Shown here one piece after another: positions 52,079 through 60,999 of a stretch of 64,000 nt of DNA (positions within the stretch are counted from its first letter, which is position 1; the number at the start of each line of letters is the position of its first letter). The notes under the pieces are model-generated. The model was not told where the DNA came from, made no database searches, and saw nothing but the letters and a program-made list of their open reading frames with translations. Source of the DNA: Chitinophaga filiformis (lineage in GTDB: Bacteria > Bacteroidota > Bacteroidia > Chitinophagales > Chitinophagaceae); the NCBI RefSeq assembly GCF_023100805.1, contig NZ_CP095855.1, forward strand, positions 5,187,001-5,251,000, written 5' to 3'. Made by a program: the position numbers and the translations under genes.

Positions 52079-52936
52079 ATGAAGCCATTTATTCTATTCG
52101 GATCTTCCATCATAATCACTTTTATTTTAATTTCTGTTGTTGCCTCGATCAATAAAAAAGATGAGATTCCTGAGAAGCATTTAGAAATTGTGTTACGTAA
52201 TATAGGACATCAGCTTTTGCTCTCAGCTAAAGATTCTTCGTCCCGGGTGCTGCCAGTTAAGAAATTAAATGAAAATACCTACCAGATCTCCTTTCAAAAT
52301 GACTTCGGGGTTATTTCCGATACACTCATCAATTTAGTTCAACGAACATTTCAAAAAAGCGCCCTGGCAAACAATTATATAGTAAGCCTAAAGAATTGTA
52401 AACCAAAGGAAACTGTCCTCGCATTCGAAATAAACAGGCAGGCTGGCAATCTCACACCTTGCCGGGGGCGTAAGCTTCAGGTTGGTTGTTATGTCGTTGA
52501 AATTGAATTTTTTAAGAAAACTACGTTTAATTACTTCTTGTTGTTGCCATTAATTATTCCTTTGAGTGCTGTTGGATTTTATGTAAAAAATAAGTTCCGG
52601 AAAGAAGAGGAACAAGTAGCGATCCCCGATAATAATGATTACCTGCAACTAGGAAACTTTAGGTTCTACGCAGATAATAACGTGCTGAAAACTGAGGATA
52701 AAAGCATTACGCTCTCGGAAAAAGAGACCAAAGCACTACAAATATTTGCAGAAAATATGAATCAGGTCGTAGAAAGGGAAAAACTGATGAAAGAGATCTG
52801 GGAAGACAAAGGCCTGGTGGTCATCAGTAGAAATGTGGATGTATTGGTGTCAAAATTACGTAAGAAACTGACCGACGATCACTCTATTAAATTTATTAAT
52901 GTACCTGGCAGGGGCTACAAATTCATTATTGAGTAG
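52079..52936 (+). CDS. membrane-anchored OmpR/PhoB-type winged-helix regulator
   Basis: 285 residues. Helix 1 (FILFGSSIIITFILISVVAS, about 4-23) and helix 2 (YFLLLPLIIPLSAVGFYV, about 150-168) flank a periplasmic domain of about 125 residues with two Cys (NCKPKE, TPCRGR) that could form a disulfide. The cytoplasmic C-terminus (about 190-285) is a Trans_reg_C winged helix: ITLSEKETKALQIFAENMNQ, REKLMKEIW, RNVDVLVSKLRKKL, FINVPGRGYKFI. ToxR/CadC have the DNA-binding domain N-terminal, so this is the reversed topology. No kinase or receiver domain: a one-component signal-to-DNA protein. The start at 52079 fits best; a further Met lies 6 codons upstream. Confidence 0.85.
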   Translation: MKPFILFGSSIIITFILISVVASINKKDEIPEKHLEIVLRNIGHQLLLSAKDSSSRVLPVKKLNENTYQISFQNDFGVISDTLINLVQRTFQKSALANNYIVSLKNCKPKETVLAFEINRQAGNLTPCRGRKLQVGCYVVEIEFFKKTTFNYFLLLPLIIPLSAVGFYVKNKFRKEEEQVAIPDNNDYLQLGNFRFYADNNVLKTEDKSITLSEKETKALQIFAENMNQVVEREKLMKEIWEDKGLVVISRNVDVLVSKLRKKLTDDHSIKFINVPGRGYKFIIE

Positions 52937-53068
52937 ATACACTTTCTCCCCTTTTTTAGAATGCCTTTTTCCAGACATATGACATAATTAAAACCATTTC
53001 CAACCTGTTTGCGGGAACGAACTCTTCCCGCCGTTAACCCTATACGATACCTCCATTTAAAGAATTAG

Positions 53069-53076
53069 TACCTTTG
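53069..53076 (+). promoter_or_regulatory. -7 box of the WG/Sel1 gene, suggests leaderless mRNA
   Basis: TACCTTTG followed by C fits the Bacteroidota -7 consensus. Its end is 4 nt from the ATG at 53081, so transcription would begin at or next to the start codon. No clear TTTG lies 19 nt upstream. Confidence 0.5.
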
Positions 53077-53080
53077 CAAA

Positions 53081-55051
53081 ATGTCACACAGTGTATATTT
53101 AGTTAATACCAGCTCCCTTTCAGGAAAAGACAGGAATGATATAATGATGATGGAATGGGGGTATGAGATGCCACTATTATTACAACCTTTATTAATAAGT
53201 GGAGGCATTATTGAAGATGACATTCTATACTATAATGCCAAATCCGGTATTGAAAACCTGAAAAGGTTCTACAACTTCCTGGATACTTCCAAATCTCTTA
53301 TTAGCAATAAAAGCATTTTTACAGCATGTAAAAATAAGCTATTTAAATACCTGGAGGGTCTGGAACATGCTTACTTTAGCCTGAATGCCCGTGACGTATT
53401 CAATATGGATGAGGCGCCACATAACGAACAGGCGGCTATCTGGCTGGCAGATATTGCGTATAACAATGCTATGATCACCCGTGCCATGGACAACAACGAC
53501 ATATCCCTGCTGCGTTACGACAAGCTTAAACATGTAAGCATGGCTTTTCACTCATTTGCTGAACTGCTGAACTACCCGGACTATTCTTATGGATGGGGAC
53601 ATATCAATGAAGATGTGCGAAAGGAAGAAATTTACTATGAGAACGGGTTATGGGGATTGAAAAACGCTGAAGGAGAAGTATTGTTGAGCGCTCAATTTGA
53701 TGACTTTTATGAATTCAGTGAGCAGGGTATTGCCGTGGTAATGAAGGATCAGAAATATGGCTATGTACGCAGATCAGGTGAGATCATAGTTACCCCGGAA
53801 TGGGATGAGGCCTATGATTTTGATCATTCTTATCTGGCGATTGTTCAGCGCAATGGTCTTTTGGGACTGATCAATCCTTCGGGAAAAGTTGTTGCAGCAC
53901 CAATATATGAAAACCTTAACAAAGTTGGTTACAATGGTCATTACATTGCACAGAAGAATGGAAAATGGGGTGTACTCGGGGAAGATGCAAAAGTGATCAT
54001 CGATTTTAAATATGAAAAAATAGAATTACTGCATGACAATGTATTCATGCTTCTGAAAGATGGTTTTTACAGCCTTACCGAAAACGGCGAGCAGTTCGAC
54101 CTGATAGTACGTAAAGCCCCTCATCAGGGCTTTGCCTGGGCAATCAAGGACAAGAAAGTTTACCTGGTTGATAAATATGGAATATCAAGAGCAAATAAAG
54201 ACCTGGTACAACAGGATGCTGAAAGTGATGGCTACAGTTTATATTATGATGAGGTAGTGCGTGAGAGGCTACTGGCATACACAAAGACGCCTGATGAAGA
54301 AACTGTTATAGATGCCTACACGCCGGTTGAAGAATTGTATAATATTGGTGTAGATGCCTATAACAGACAGGATTACCAGTCAGCCATCTATCACTACACG
54401 CTTGCTGCTGAAAAAGGATACGGTTATGCGATGAACAACCTCGCGTATATTTATTACATGATTGACGGATATGTAGATAATGACAGCGCATTTTACTGGT
54501 ATGAGAAGGGAGCTGCTGCGGGCAATACAAATGCCCTCAATGGATTGAGCCTGTGTTATCAGAATGGCATAGGAACTGCCCCTGATATAGAAAAAGCCAT
54601 TGACCTGTTGCAGCAAGCAGCGGAGGACGGGCTGGCAGCGGCACATAATAACTTAGGATTTCTACTTATTGATACAGATCCCGGGCAGGCACTATACCAC
54701 TATCATCAGGCAGAGGAACTTGGAGAACCGGATTACGGTAGCCTGGGATACCTGTATGAAGAAAACGGGGATTTTGAAACCGCTCTTCGTTACTACCGGA
54801 AAGATGAGTCCGAATTTGGCGCGTTCAATCAGGGAATTTTTTACCTGAGAGGATTAGGGACAGCAAAAGACGTAAAAGCGGCAATAGGATACTTTGAAAC
54901 AGCAGCAGACGGCGGTTATGCCTGGGGACATATTGAACTGGCACGAATATACCTGTCTGAAGAAGGCTTTATCGATAAGGATCTTGCAAAGGCACATATT
55001 TCAGCGGCAGAAAAAGCAGGTCTTGAAATCCCTGATGAATTATTAACGTAA
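53081..55051 (+). CDS. WG-repeat plus Sel1-repeat protein
   Basis: 656 residues, no signal peptide. After a unique helical N-domain (1-175), WG_beta_rep units follow: NGLWGLKNAEGEVLLSAQFD, DQKYGYVRRSGEIIVTPEWD, NGLLGLINPSGKVVAAPIYE and NGKWGVLGEDAKVIIDFKYE. The C-terminal third (about 410-650) has TPR/Sel1-like repeats such as ALNGLSLCYQNGIGTAPDIE and FNQGIFYLRGLGTAKDVKAA. Both repeat types are protein-interaction scaffolds, and WG proteins of Bacteroidota are often near stress or toxin genes. Single gene with its own promoter; function unknown. Confidence 0.82.
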   Translation: MSHSVYLVNTSSLSGKDRNDIMMMEWGYEMPLLLQPLLISGGIIEDDILYYNAKSGIENLKRFYNFLDTSKSLISNKSIFTACKNKLFKYLEGLEHAYFSLNARDVFNMDEAPHNEQAAIWLADIAYNNAMITRAMDNNDISLLRYDKLKHVSMAFHSFAELLNYPDYSYGWGHINEDVRKEEIYYENGLWGLKNAEGEVLLSAQFDDFYEFSEQGIAVVMKDQKYGYVRRSGEIIVTPEWDEAYDFDHSYLAIVQRNGLLGLINPSGKVVAAPIYENLNKVGYNGHYIAQKNGKWGVLGEDAKVIIDFKYEKIELLHDNVFMLLKDGFYSLTENGEQFDLIVRKAPHQGFAWAIKDKKVYLVDKYGISRANKDLVQQDAESDGYSLYYDEVVRERLLAYTKTPDEETVIDAYTPVEELYNIGVDAYNRQDYQSAIYHYTLAAEKGYGYAMNNLAYIYYMIDGYVDNDSAFYWYEKGAAAGNTNALNGLSLCYQNGIGTAPDIEKAIDLLQQAAEDGLAAAHNNLGFLLIDTDPGQALYHYHQAEELGEPDYGSLGYLYEENGDFETALRYYRKDESEFGAFNQGIFYLRGLGTAKDVKAAIGYFETAADGGYAWGHIELARIYLSEEGFIDKDLAKAHISAAEKAGLEIPDELLT

Positions 55052-55187
55052 TACAAGGTTGCATTTCCCTTTTCCCACATTGGCCTTAATTATGTCGACT
55101 CAGGGCTTTGTCAATCGTATACACTCCTTATCATCTCCGTCAGGTCTATGTGTTCATACATAATGCATAGAGGATGGCCTAATCTAA

Positions 55188-55218
55188 ACAAGCCCACTTG
55201 TCTAGGACAGGGGCTTGT
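55188..55218. terminator. hairpin between convergent genes
   Basis: ACAAGCCC (55188-55195) pairs with GGGCTTGT (55211-55218), with an inner TGTC/GACA pairing around a 3-nt loop. It lies between the WG/Sel1 gene and the cupin gene ending at 55246. Confidence 0.6.
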
Positions 55219-55245
55219 ATATAATTAGAACGGCGTATACCTGAT

Positions 55246-55617
55246 TTACACTAATATCTCTACCTCTTCGGGGACAACAAACAGCAAAGTGCAACCTGTT
55301 GTTGTTGTAACAGCATGTTTGAAGTTGGGCGGAGTATATAAATAGTCCCCTTCCGATAATACTGCATTCTCAAAAGTAGCCTCTCCACTTAATACATATA
55401 CTTCCTCACCTGCCGGGTGGTTATGATACGGATAAGAAGCTCCTGGTTCAAATTTTAACAGAATGGTCGTTGATCGTTCCTTCAGTTGATCATAATGAAG
55501 GGATATTACCGAGATGCCCTTATAATGCACACCTTTTTCAACTAACGGTTGCCATTCCTTTTGCGCTTTTCTCACAATATGATCATTAATATCAGTACTG
55601 ATGGCAGTATTTTTCAT
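55246..55617 (-). CDS. cupin-domain protein (ChrR-like)
   Basis: 123 residues, one cupin barrel. Motif 1 is YPYHNHPAGEEVYVLSGEATF (metal His/His/Glu) and motif 2 LYTPPNFKHAVTTTTG (His). It resembles the anti-ECF ChrR cupin or quercetinase-like small cupins. Read 10 bp after the DoxX gene on the same strand, so they are likely one transcript. A metal-dependent small-molecule binding or oxygenase role is possible; not assignable further. Confidence 0.88.
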   Translation of the reverse strand: MKNTAISTDINDHIVRKAQKEWQPLVEKGVHYKGISVISLHYDQLKERSTTILLKFEPGASYPYHNHPAGEEVYVLSGEATFENAVLSEGDYLYTPPNFKHAVTTTTGCTLLFVVPEEVEILV

Positions 55618-55627
55618 AATTGTATAT

Positions 55628-56047
55628 TTATTTAGTTAGTAATTGGTCAACGCTCAACTTGTAATAGGGAATAGTAGCCAGCAGGAATGCGCCGGCGCTA
55701 AACACAAATACGGAATAATCCAGCGGTTCTTTTATACCATATGATAAGGTCATGGCAAGTGCAAACAGGAGCGTTAATAAGGCGGCGCACAATGCAGCAT
55801 AATTTGTCTTAAAGCCAATGAGCAGCATGACGCCCAATGTGAGCTCCAAAATGGTGCTTGTAACAGCCAGTAGCGGTATCAGGCTGTGAGGTATAAAAGA
55901 ATTTACCTGTGCTGTGTAGTCTAAAAACTTGTTCCAGCCGGAGGAATGCCGGCCCCATAGCCCTAACCTGCTTGCAACCGCCGACAAAAATCCGGCTGAT
56001 AATGCACATCGTAGCGATAAGGATGCAATGTCTTGTAGCATGTTCAT
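55628..56047 (-). CDS. DoxX-family membrane protein
   Basis: 139 residues with four membrane helices. It has the DoxX-like opening LSLRCALSAGFLSAVASRLG, then HSLIPLLAVTSTILELTLG, VMLLIGFKTNYAALCAALLT and the last helix YSVFVFSAGAFLLATIPYY. DoxX-like proteins associate with quinone/thiol redox enzymes in the inner membrane. It forms a small unit with the downstream cupin gene and lies 79 bp after an AraC regulator gene on the same strand. Confidence 0.88.
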   Translation of the reverse strand: MNMLQDIASLSLRCALSAGFLSAVASRLGLWGRHSSGWNKFLDYTAQVNSFIPHSLIPLLAVTSTILELTLGVMLLIGFKTNYAALCAALLTLLFALAMTLSYGIKEPLDYSVFVFSAGAFLLATIPYYKLSVDQLLTK

Positions 56048-56126
56048 GATGAATGATTTAACGCTACAAAGATGACACCCGGAGGAGGACTAAAGAATAG
56101 AGAATCCTGAGAAAAGCATGTAATAT

Positions 56127-56903
56127 TTATACAGGGTATTGGCTGGGGGATATACCCGTCTGTTTTTTAAAGAAGTTGGAGAAATAAAACGGATCATTAA
56201 AGCCGAGTTTATAGGCGACCTCCTTTACTGACAGGTCTTCATATGTCAGGAGCCTTTTGGCCTCAGAGGTGATCAGGCCATAAATAACATGCTGTGCCGT
56301 CTTTCCGGCATGGATCTTTGAAAGCTCGTTCAATTTCATGTCGGTAGTGCCGAGCAGCTGGGCAAATTTCGAAACGGGGTAATTATGTTCGAAATTATCC
56401 CTTACAGCTTCCAGGAATTTCAAAAACAAGGCATTGGGTTTCCAGATTTCGTCACCCCGATCAACTTTGGCCCGGTTGATAGATACCAGTATTAACTTAA
56501 TACGCGCATGAACCGAAATAAGGTATTGATAGGGCTGTTCAATTAACTCCGCTTGTATAAGGCGGAGTTCCTGCCCCACCACATTACTGTCCACCGTAAT
56601 AACCTCGTTCATAGCAAAATGACAGAATAGTCCATTATGGAAAATGAGTTCAATGTCATTATCGTCTTTCCCAAAATAATCTAACGTAAACTCAAGTATA
56701 AAGCCTTTTGCAGACGAGGCACCGTTAAACCTGTGAATCTGTCCGGAGGTTATCGTAATGACCTGGCCACTATTTAAAGAAAACTCCTTCTCATCAACTG
56801 TCATGTTTACTTTGCCGGTCTCACAATACACCAGCACATACTTCATGACGCGTCTTGGACTTTGCAAATCAGGAATGCTGTCGAAATCCTTTATATCAAC
56901 CAT
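56127..56903 (-). CDS. AraC-family transcriptional regulator
   Basis: 258 residues from MVDIKDFDSIPDLQSPRRVM (start 56903; the frame extends to 56975 but those residues are Cys-rich and atypical). The N-terminal cupin-like sensor has VNMTVDEKEFSLNSGQVITI and SGQIHRFNGASSA. The C-terminal HTH pair is PVSKFAQLLGTTDMKLNEL and LSVKEVAYKLGFNDPFYFSN then FFKKQTGISPSQYP. It lies upstream of the DoxX and cupin genes on the same strand and may control them. Confidence 0.9.
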   Translation of the reverse strand: MVDIKDFDSIPDLQSPRRVMKYVLVYCETGKVNMTVDEKEFSLNSGQVITITSGQIHRFNGASSAKGFILEFTLDYFGKDDNDIELIFHNGLFCHFAMNEVITVDSNVVGQELRLIQAELIEQPYQYLISVHARIKLILVSINRAKVDRGDEIWKPNALFLKFLEAVRDNFEHNYPVSKFAQLLGTTDMKLNELSKIHAGKTAQHVIYGLITSEAKRLLTYEDLSVKEVAYKLGFNDPFYFSNFFKKQTGISPSQYPV

Positions 56904-57003
56904 TACGAACTGTTTATAGTTAGCACCGGAGCACCGATATTGGCATATCGGAGGCTTACAACCAGCTTCATCCAAATATAATATAATGTCGCATACCTAT
57001 TTA

Positions 57004-57921
57004 TTAATTAAATGCGGCCCTGAACTCCAAGGGCGATTGCCCGGTCTTACTTTTGAACAGCCTGCTGAAGGATTGCGGATGCTCAAAGCCTAATTGGTAG
57101 GCCACCTCGCTAACGGTCATCTTTGTGGTCAGGAGCAGTTCTTTAGATTTTTCAATCAGTTTCTCATGAATATGTTGCTGGGCGTTTAACCCGGTGAGTG
57201 ACCGCAGCATATCACTTAAATAGTTAGGTGTATAGTTCAGTTGCTGAGCGAGGTATTGTACGGTAGGCCCGCCGTCATATATCGCCTTTTCCTCCCTGAA
57301 GTAAGCGTTTAAAAGTTCCTCGAATTGCTGCAGCAGATCGCTGGTGGCTGCCCGCCGGGTAATAAATTGTCGCTTGTAAAACCGCCTGGCATAACTGAGC
57401 AGCAGCTCGATCTGTGCAATTACCACTTCGTGGCTGAAGTCGTCTATCCGGTTATTTAGCTCTTCCTGAATGATGTTAAAAACAGCTGACACAGTTGTTC
57501 TTTCCTGTTCGGAAAGGTGCAGCGCTTCATTCGTAGCGTAGGAAAAGAACCCGTATTGTTTAATCTTGGCGGCAAGCGGGAAACCCTGGAGAAAGTCCTG
57601 GTGGAAGATCAGCGAATAGCCCTCATTTCCCTTGTAATTGGCAGTACTGCCTACTATCTGGTTAGGCGCGGTAAATACCATACTCCCTTCGTCAAAGTCA
57701 TAATAGCCCTGGCCGTATCTGAATTTACCGGCTAACTTCCGGATAAATGTGATTTTGTAAAGGGTAGTTACATAGCGAACTGGCAAGCGGCTCAGATTGA
57801 TCCGCTCGTCCCTTGTGTCCAGTAAACTGATCAGCGGGTGAGCAGGTCCGGGAATACCCAGCAAACGGTGGATCTCCGTTATAGATTCCAGTTTATCAAT
57901 TTTGGGCATATTGCTTTTCAT
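57004..57921 (-). CDS. AraC-family transcriptional regulator
   Basis: 305 residues (Met1 or Met5). The N-terminal sensor half contains YGQGYYDFDEGSMVFTAPNQ, a metal-free cupin-like fold. The C-terminal HTH pair is PTVQYLAQQLNYTPNYLSDM and MTVSEVAYQLGFEHPQSFSR followed by LFKSKTGQSPLEFRAAF. This is the Bacteroidota AraC group often next to SDR or oxidoreductase genes, and an SDR gene lies directly upstream on the same strand. Likely regulates that SDR (inference). Confidence 0.92.
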   Translation of the reverse strand: MKSNMPKIDKLESITEIHRLLGIPGPAHPLISLLDTRDERINLSRLPVRYVTTLYKITFIRKLAGKFRYGQGYYDFDEGSMVFTAPNQIVGSTANYKGNEGYSLIFHQDFLQGFPLAAKIKQYGFFSYATNEALHLSEQERTTVSAVFNIIQEELNNRIDDFSHEVVIAQIELLLSYARRFYKRQFITRRAATSDLLQQFEELLNAYFREEKAIYDGGPTVQYLAQQLNYTPNYLSDMLRSLTGLNAQQHIHEKLIEKSKELLLTTKMTVSEVAYQLGFEHPQSFSRLFKSKTGQSPLEFRAAFN

Positions 57922-57931
57922 GCTGTAAGAT

Positions 57932-57974
57932 ACTAAATATGACCGGAGCCTTTCCTCAACCGGTCATATTTAGT
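57932..57974 (-). terminator. perfect 15-bp inverted repeat between SDR and AraC genes
   Basis: ACTAAATATGACCGG (57932-57946) and its exact complement (57960-57974) surround a 13-nt loop, just past the SDR stop and 10 bp before the AraC ATG. It can serve as the SDR terminator or as a regulator binding site. Confidence 0.65.
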
Positions 57975-58017
57975 GTTTAAATAAAGTGATAATGATAATG
58001 GGTAACCTGATGCTATA

Positions 58018-58785
58018 TCACCATGGCAAGGGTCCTTCAGGTCCGGTAAAACCTCCTGTCGGGCCGTCTGTTTCCAGTGCTACACGGATCGGCTCCCGTG
58101 AACCAACTTCCAGGCTGTCTGTTCCCTGGAAATTATTCAGTGCAGTGGCTGTAAAGCCGGGGCTTACCGCATTGACCTTAATGTTTTCTTTTTCCAGTTC
58201 CAGGGAAAAGGCAAGCGTAACTGCATTAAGTGCGGTTTTGGATGCAGCATACACTATTCCGAAACTATCCCGTGCCCAACACTGAGGATCAGATATCCAG
58301 GTTAATGAGCCCAGCCCACTGGATACGTTGACGATACGTGCAGACGCCGATTTACGCAATAAGGGCAAAGCAGCCTGAGTAACTGCAATAACACCGAAAA
58401 CGTTGGTTTCCCATACCGTGCGTACTTCGTCTAAAGATACATTTACGGCCCGCCCTGTGAGCATGAGTTCCTCCACGCCTTTAGGGATTGTTCCGCCATG
58501 TGATATGCCTGCATTATTTACCAGCAGGTCCAGGCGGCCATACTCGCTACCTATGCGTTCTACTGCCGCATCAATGGTTTGTTGCCGGGTAACGTCCAAC
58601 TGAATAGCTTTTGCATTTTCTCCTATTTCGGCAGCAGCCTTTTCGCCATTTTCCATTTTACGCGACCCTACATATACAATATAACCATTGGCGACGAGCG
58701 CCCTGGCGATCTCATTCCCGACGCCCTGGTTAGCGCCAGTGACAAGCGCAACCGGCCTGATCGATGATGTTGTTTGATTTTCCAT
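58018..58785 (-). CDS. short-chain dehydrogenase/reductase
   Basis: 255 residues from MENQTTSSIRPVALVTGANQ (start 58785). Cofactor motif is TGANQGVG, with YVGSRKMENG suggesting NADP(H). NNAGIS, the catalytic Ser in IVNVSSGLGSL and YAASK supply the classical triad, and VNAVSPGFTAT follows. The C-terminal tail is Gly/Pro-rich: DGPTGGFTGPEGPLPW, typical of the carbonyl-reductase-like SDR subgroup. Adjacent to an AraC regulator; probably reduces reactive carbonyls (inference). Confidence 0.92.
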   Translation of the reverse strand: MENQTTSSIRPVALVTGANQGVGNEIARALVANGYIVYVGSRKMENGEKAAAEIGENAKAIQLDVTRQQTIDAAVERIGSEYGRLDLLVNNAGISHGGTIPKGVEELMLTGRAVNVSLDEVRTVWETNVFGVIAVTQAALPLLRKSASARIVNVSSGLGSLTWISDPQCWARDSFGIVYAASKTALNAVTLAFSLELEKENIKVNAVSPGFTATALNNFQGTDSLEVGSREPIRVALETDGPTGGFTGPEGPLPW

Positions 58786-59025
58786 TAAATATTTGATTAA
58801 CTGTCTGATGCAAAGGTCCACATTGCACATTTTGCACCCGTAACCAAATCAAGGATACTTGTAACTGAAATGAAACAAAAATTGATGATGCCTGACTGTT
58901 TGACTTTAACTATTGAATAGCTTGCTGAAAGATTACGAATTCCCGCGGATAGGGAGGGTTTATATGAAATAGGTTTGGGAAGAATGAATTAATACTGTAA
59001 TTTAATATTGTATTCAAACCAATAG

Positions 59026-59850
59026 TTGCCCTTGCAATACACTCCCTGCGACATATTGAAACCCTTTATCAGGAATTATTCCGTAATCACCATCGACAAG
59101 GATATCAACAATGAAATTTTCTATCCAAGTGGATACGTAGATTTCATTGTTAAAATGCCAGATGGTAATGCCGCCACCATTATCGGCGGACAATACCGGG
59201 ACACGCCTGCATTTGAATTACTAGGGCATCTGACAGTTCCGACCAGGTTGAATGCAGCCAAAGGAACTACAATACTGATAGCCAGAATGTATCCTTATGC
59301 ATGTGCTGTATTCTTCCCAAATCCAATTACGGATTTTACCAATTCAGCTACCAATCTGCTGGATGTGTATGCCAGAGATTTGCGGGATCTCTATGAAGTA
59401 ATGATGAGTAAAGTCTCAATTGGCCAACAGATAGATCTGATCGAATCCTTTTTTATTGAAAAACTAAAAAAGCATGAGAAGAAACAACAAAAGGTTCAGC
59501 AGCTATCCCTGATCTGCCGGCATATACTGAGCACAGGTGAAGGCTTCGATCTTAATCAGCTGTCATCTACACTCGGGCTTTCCAAAAGATATATTCAAAA
59601 ACAGTTCTTTGAAATGGTGGGCCTGACACCAGGTACACTGTACGCATCTTACCGTTTCAATAGAAGTTTACGGCAAATACTTTCTACAGACGTATCGCTT
59701 ACCTCGATTGCCTATGAATGCGACTACTACGACCAGGCCCACTTTATCAAAGAATTCAGAAAATTTACCGGCATCACACCGCTCCAGGTGAGGCGCACAC
59801 TTATTAAAAATGGAGATGACTTTCAGAAAGCCGTAAATATTGGATTATAA
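59026..59850 (+). CDS. AraC-family regulator with TTG start
   Basis: 274 residues. An in-frame TAG directly precedes the TTG at 59026 (TTG-CCC-TTG-CAA), and no ATG occurs before the conserved N-domain, so a TTG start (59026 or 59032) is needed. The N-terminal domain has LQYTPCDILKPFIRNYSVIT and YPSGYVDFIVKMPDG, the DUF6597-like sensor. The HTH region has FDLNQLSSTLGLSKRYIQKQ and SLTSIAYECDYYDQAHFIKE followed by FRKFTGITPLQVR. It converges on the SnoaL-like gene with a 2-bp gap. Confidence 0.88.
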   Translation: MPLQYTPCDILKPFIRNYSVITIDKDINNEIFYPSGYVDFIVKMPDGNAATIIGGQYRDTPAFELLGHLTVPTRLNAAKGTTILIARMYPYACAVFFPNPITDFTNSATNLLDVYARDLRDLYEVMMSKVSIGQQIDLIESFFIEKLKKHEKKQQKVQQLSLICRHILSTGEGFDLNQLSSTLGLSKRYIQKQFFEMVGLTPGTLYASYRFNRSLRQILSTDVSLTSIAYECDYYDQAHFIKEFRKFTGITPLQVRRTLIKNGDDFQKAVNIGL

Positions 59851-59852
59851 AT

Positions 59853-60302
59853 CTACTTTGACACCGGCTTATTGCTGCTGAACATATCCCTATGCATTTT
59901 TAAGCCATCAGCAGTGTTTTTCCAAACCACCATCACCTTACCTTCGTCCAGTTTATTTCCGTTAAGGTCTGTCATTTCATAATAGCTTTCCTCTGTAATG
60001 AATGTGCTGGCATCACCATACAAATGTTGTATAGTGAATTTGACATGCACTTTAGGGCCATCTTTAAAGAATTTCGCGATATTTTCTTTTCCGCATACAG
60101 GTGCTGAATTGGGAGGCAGCAGACAGGCATCGTCTGTGTATCTGGTGAGGATTGAACCATCATTCTTATTTGCCAGGTCAGCATAGATGGCATTGCTGGC
60201 TTCGATCGCTTTACGGGCTTGCTGCAAGGGATCAGTATTGGTTTGGGCTTTGGAAATTAGTGTTATTGCCATCAGCATAGCCAGGGCGAGTACGTTCTTC
60301 AT
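59853..60302 (-). CDS. exported SnoaL/DUF4440-like (NTF2 fold) protein
   Basis: 149 residues with signal peptide MKNVLALAMLMAITLISKA. The NTF2-like fold pattern is seen in ARKAIEASNAIYADLANKND, LTRYTDDACLLPPNSAPVCG and KVMVVWKNTADGLKMHRDMF. Members bind or isomerise small hydrophobic molecules, and many are uncharacterised. Periplasmic. Single gene. Confidence 0.83.
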   Translation of the reverse strand: MKNVLALAMLMAITLISKAQTNTDPLQQARKAIEASNAIYADLANKNDGSILTRYTDDACLLPPNSAPVCGKENIAKFFKDGPKVHVKFTIQHLYGDASTFITEESYYEMTDLNGNKLDEGKVMVVWKNTADGLKMHRDMFSSNKPVSK

Positions 60303-60413
60303 AAATTATTATTTCCAACAAAGAAAAAGCGTTCGAAGAAACCAAAATTGTAAAAAAGCGCACATGGCCCCTCACCTATTCCATCTAAGTTCATCCAATG
60401 GGAATTTCAGATC

Positions 60414-60863
60414 TTACTTAATCAATCTCTTAAGTAAACTATCGAATGTCACTTTATCTTTTACTACATCGCTAAAAAACACATCATCCACTTGCTGAAC
60501 AATACGATATGCCTCTCTTAGGGCCGCTATACCTTTATCGGTCATCTTTAATTGCTTCGCACGACTGTCGCCGGGATCTTTTACTCTTTCTATGATCTGT
60601 TTTTCTTCCAGAGCCGCCAATACCTTAGAGGTCATCATTTTATCAGTATTAGCGTAATCTGCTAACTGCTGCTGGGTGACTGCCTGCTTTTTCTTAGTCA
60701 ACCAATAGAGACCCGCCATCAGAGAGAATTGAGTGAGTGTAAGCCCCACCTTTCCAAGTGCCCTGTTCATGCTTAACTGCCATTGCATCGTAACCTGCCA
60801 AAGCAGGTACCCGCTATTTTCTTCCGGTTCAATGTAGGAGAATATCTCATCCTGTGTATCCAT
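60414..60863 (-). CDS. MarR-family transcriptional regulator
   Basis: 149 residues. The winged helix has LTLTQFSLMAGLYWLTKKKQ, AVTQQQLADYANTDKMMTSK (recognition helix), VLAALEEKQIIERVKDPGDS and RAKQLKMTDKGIAALREAY. The DxRxK-like wing (DPGDSRAKQLKMT) is diagnostic. It lies downstream of the VOC gene (137-bp gap with a hairpin) and may bind the palindrome in front of that gene. Confidence 0.92.
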   Translation of the reverse strand: MDTQDEIFSYIEPEENSGYLLWQVTMQWQLSMNRALGKVGLTLTQFSLMAGLYWLTKKKQAVTQQQLADYANTDKMMTSKVLAALEEKQIIERVKDPGDSRAKQLKMTDKGIAALREAYRIVQQVDDVFFSDVVKDKVTFDSLLKRLIK

Positions 60864-60954
60864 CTTATATGTGCATGTATAATTTAATCAAAATGAAGCT
60901 TATTGATCAGAACAAACGTCCTAATTGTACACTACTTGCCGTGGCAGCCATCAT

Positions 60955-60983
60955 GGTCGTGGTCACATTGCGTGACCACGACC
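60955..60983 (-). terminator. perfect 12-bp hairpin after the VOC gene
   Basis: GGTCGTGGTCAC (60955-60966) and GTGACCACGACC (60972-60983) form an exact stem with the 5-nt loop ATTGC, 17 bp beyond the VOC stop. No U-run; a terminator or processing site between the VOC and MarR genes. Confidence 0.65.
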
Positions 60984-60999
60984 CAAAATATTATTGTCA

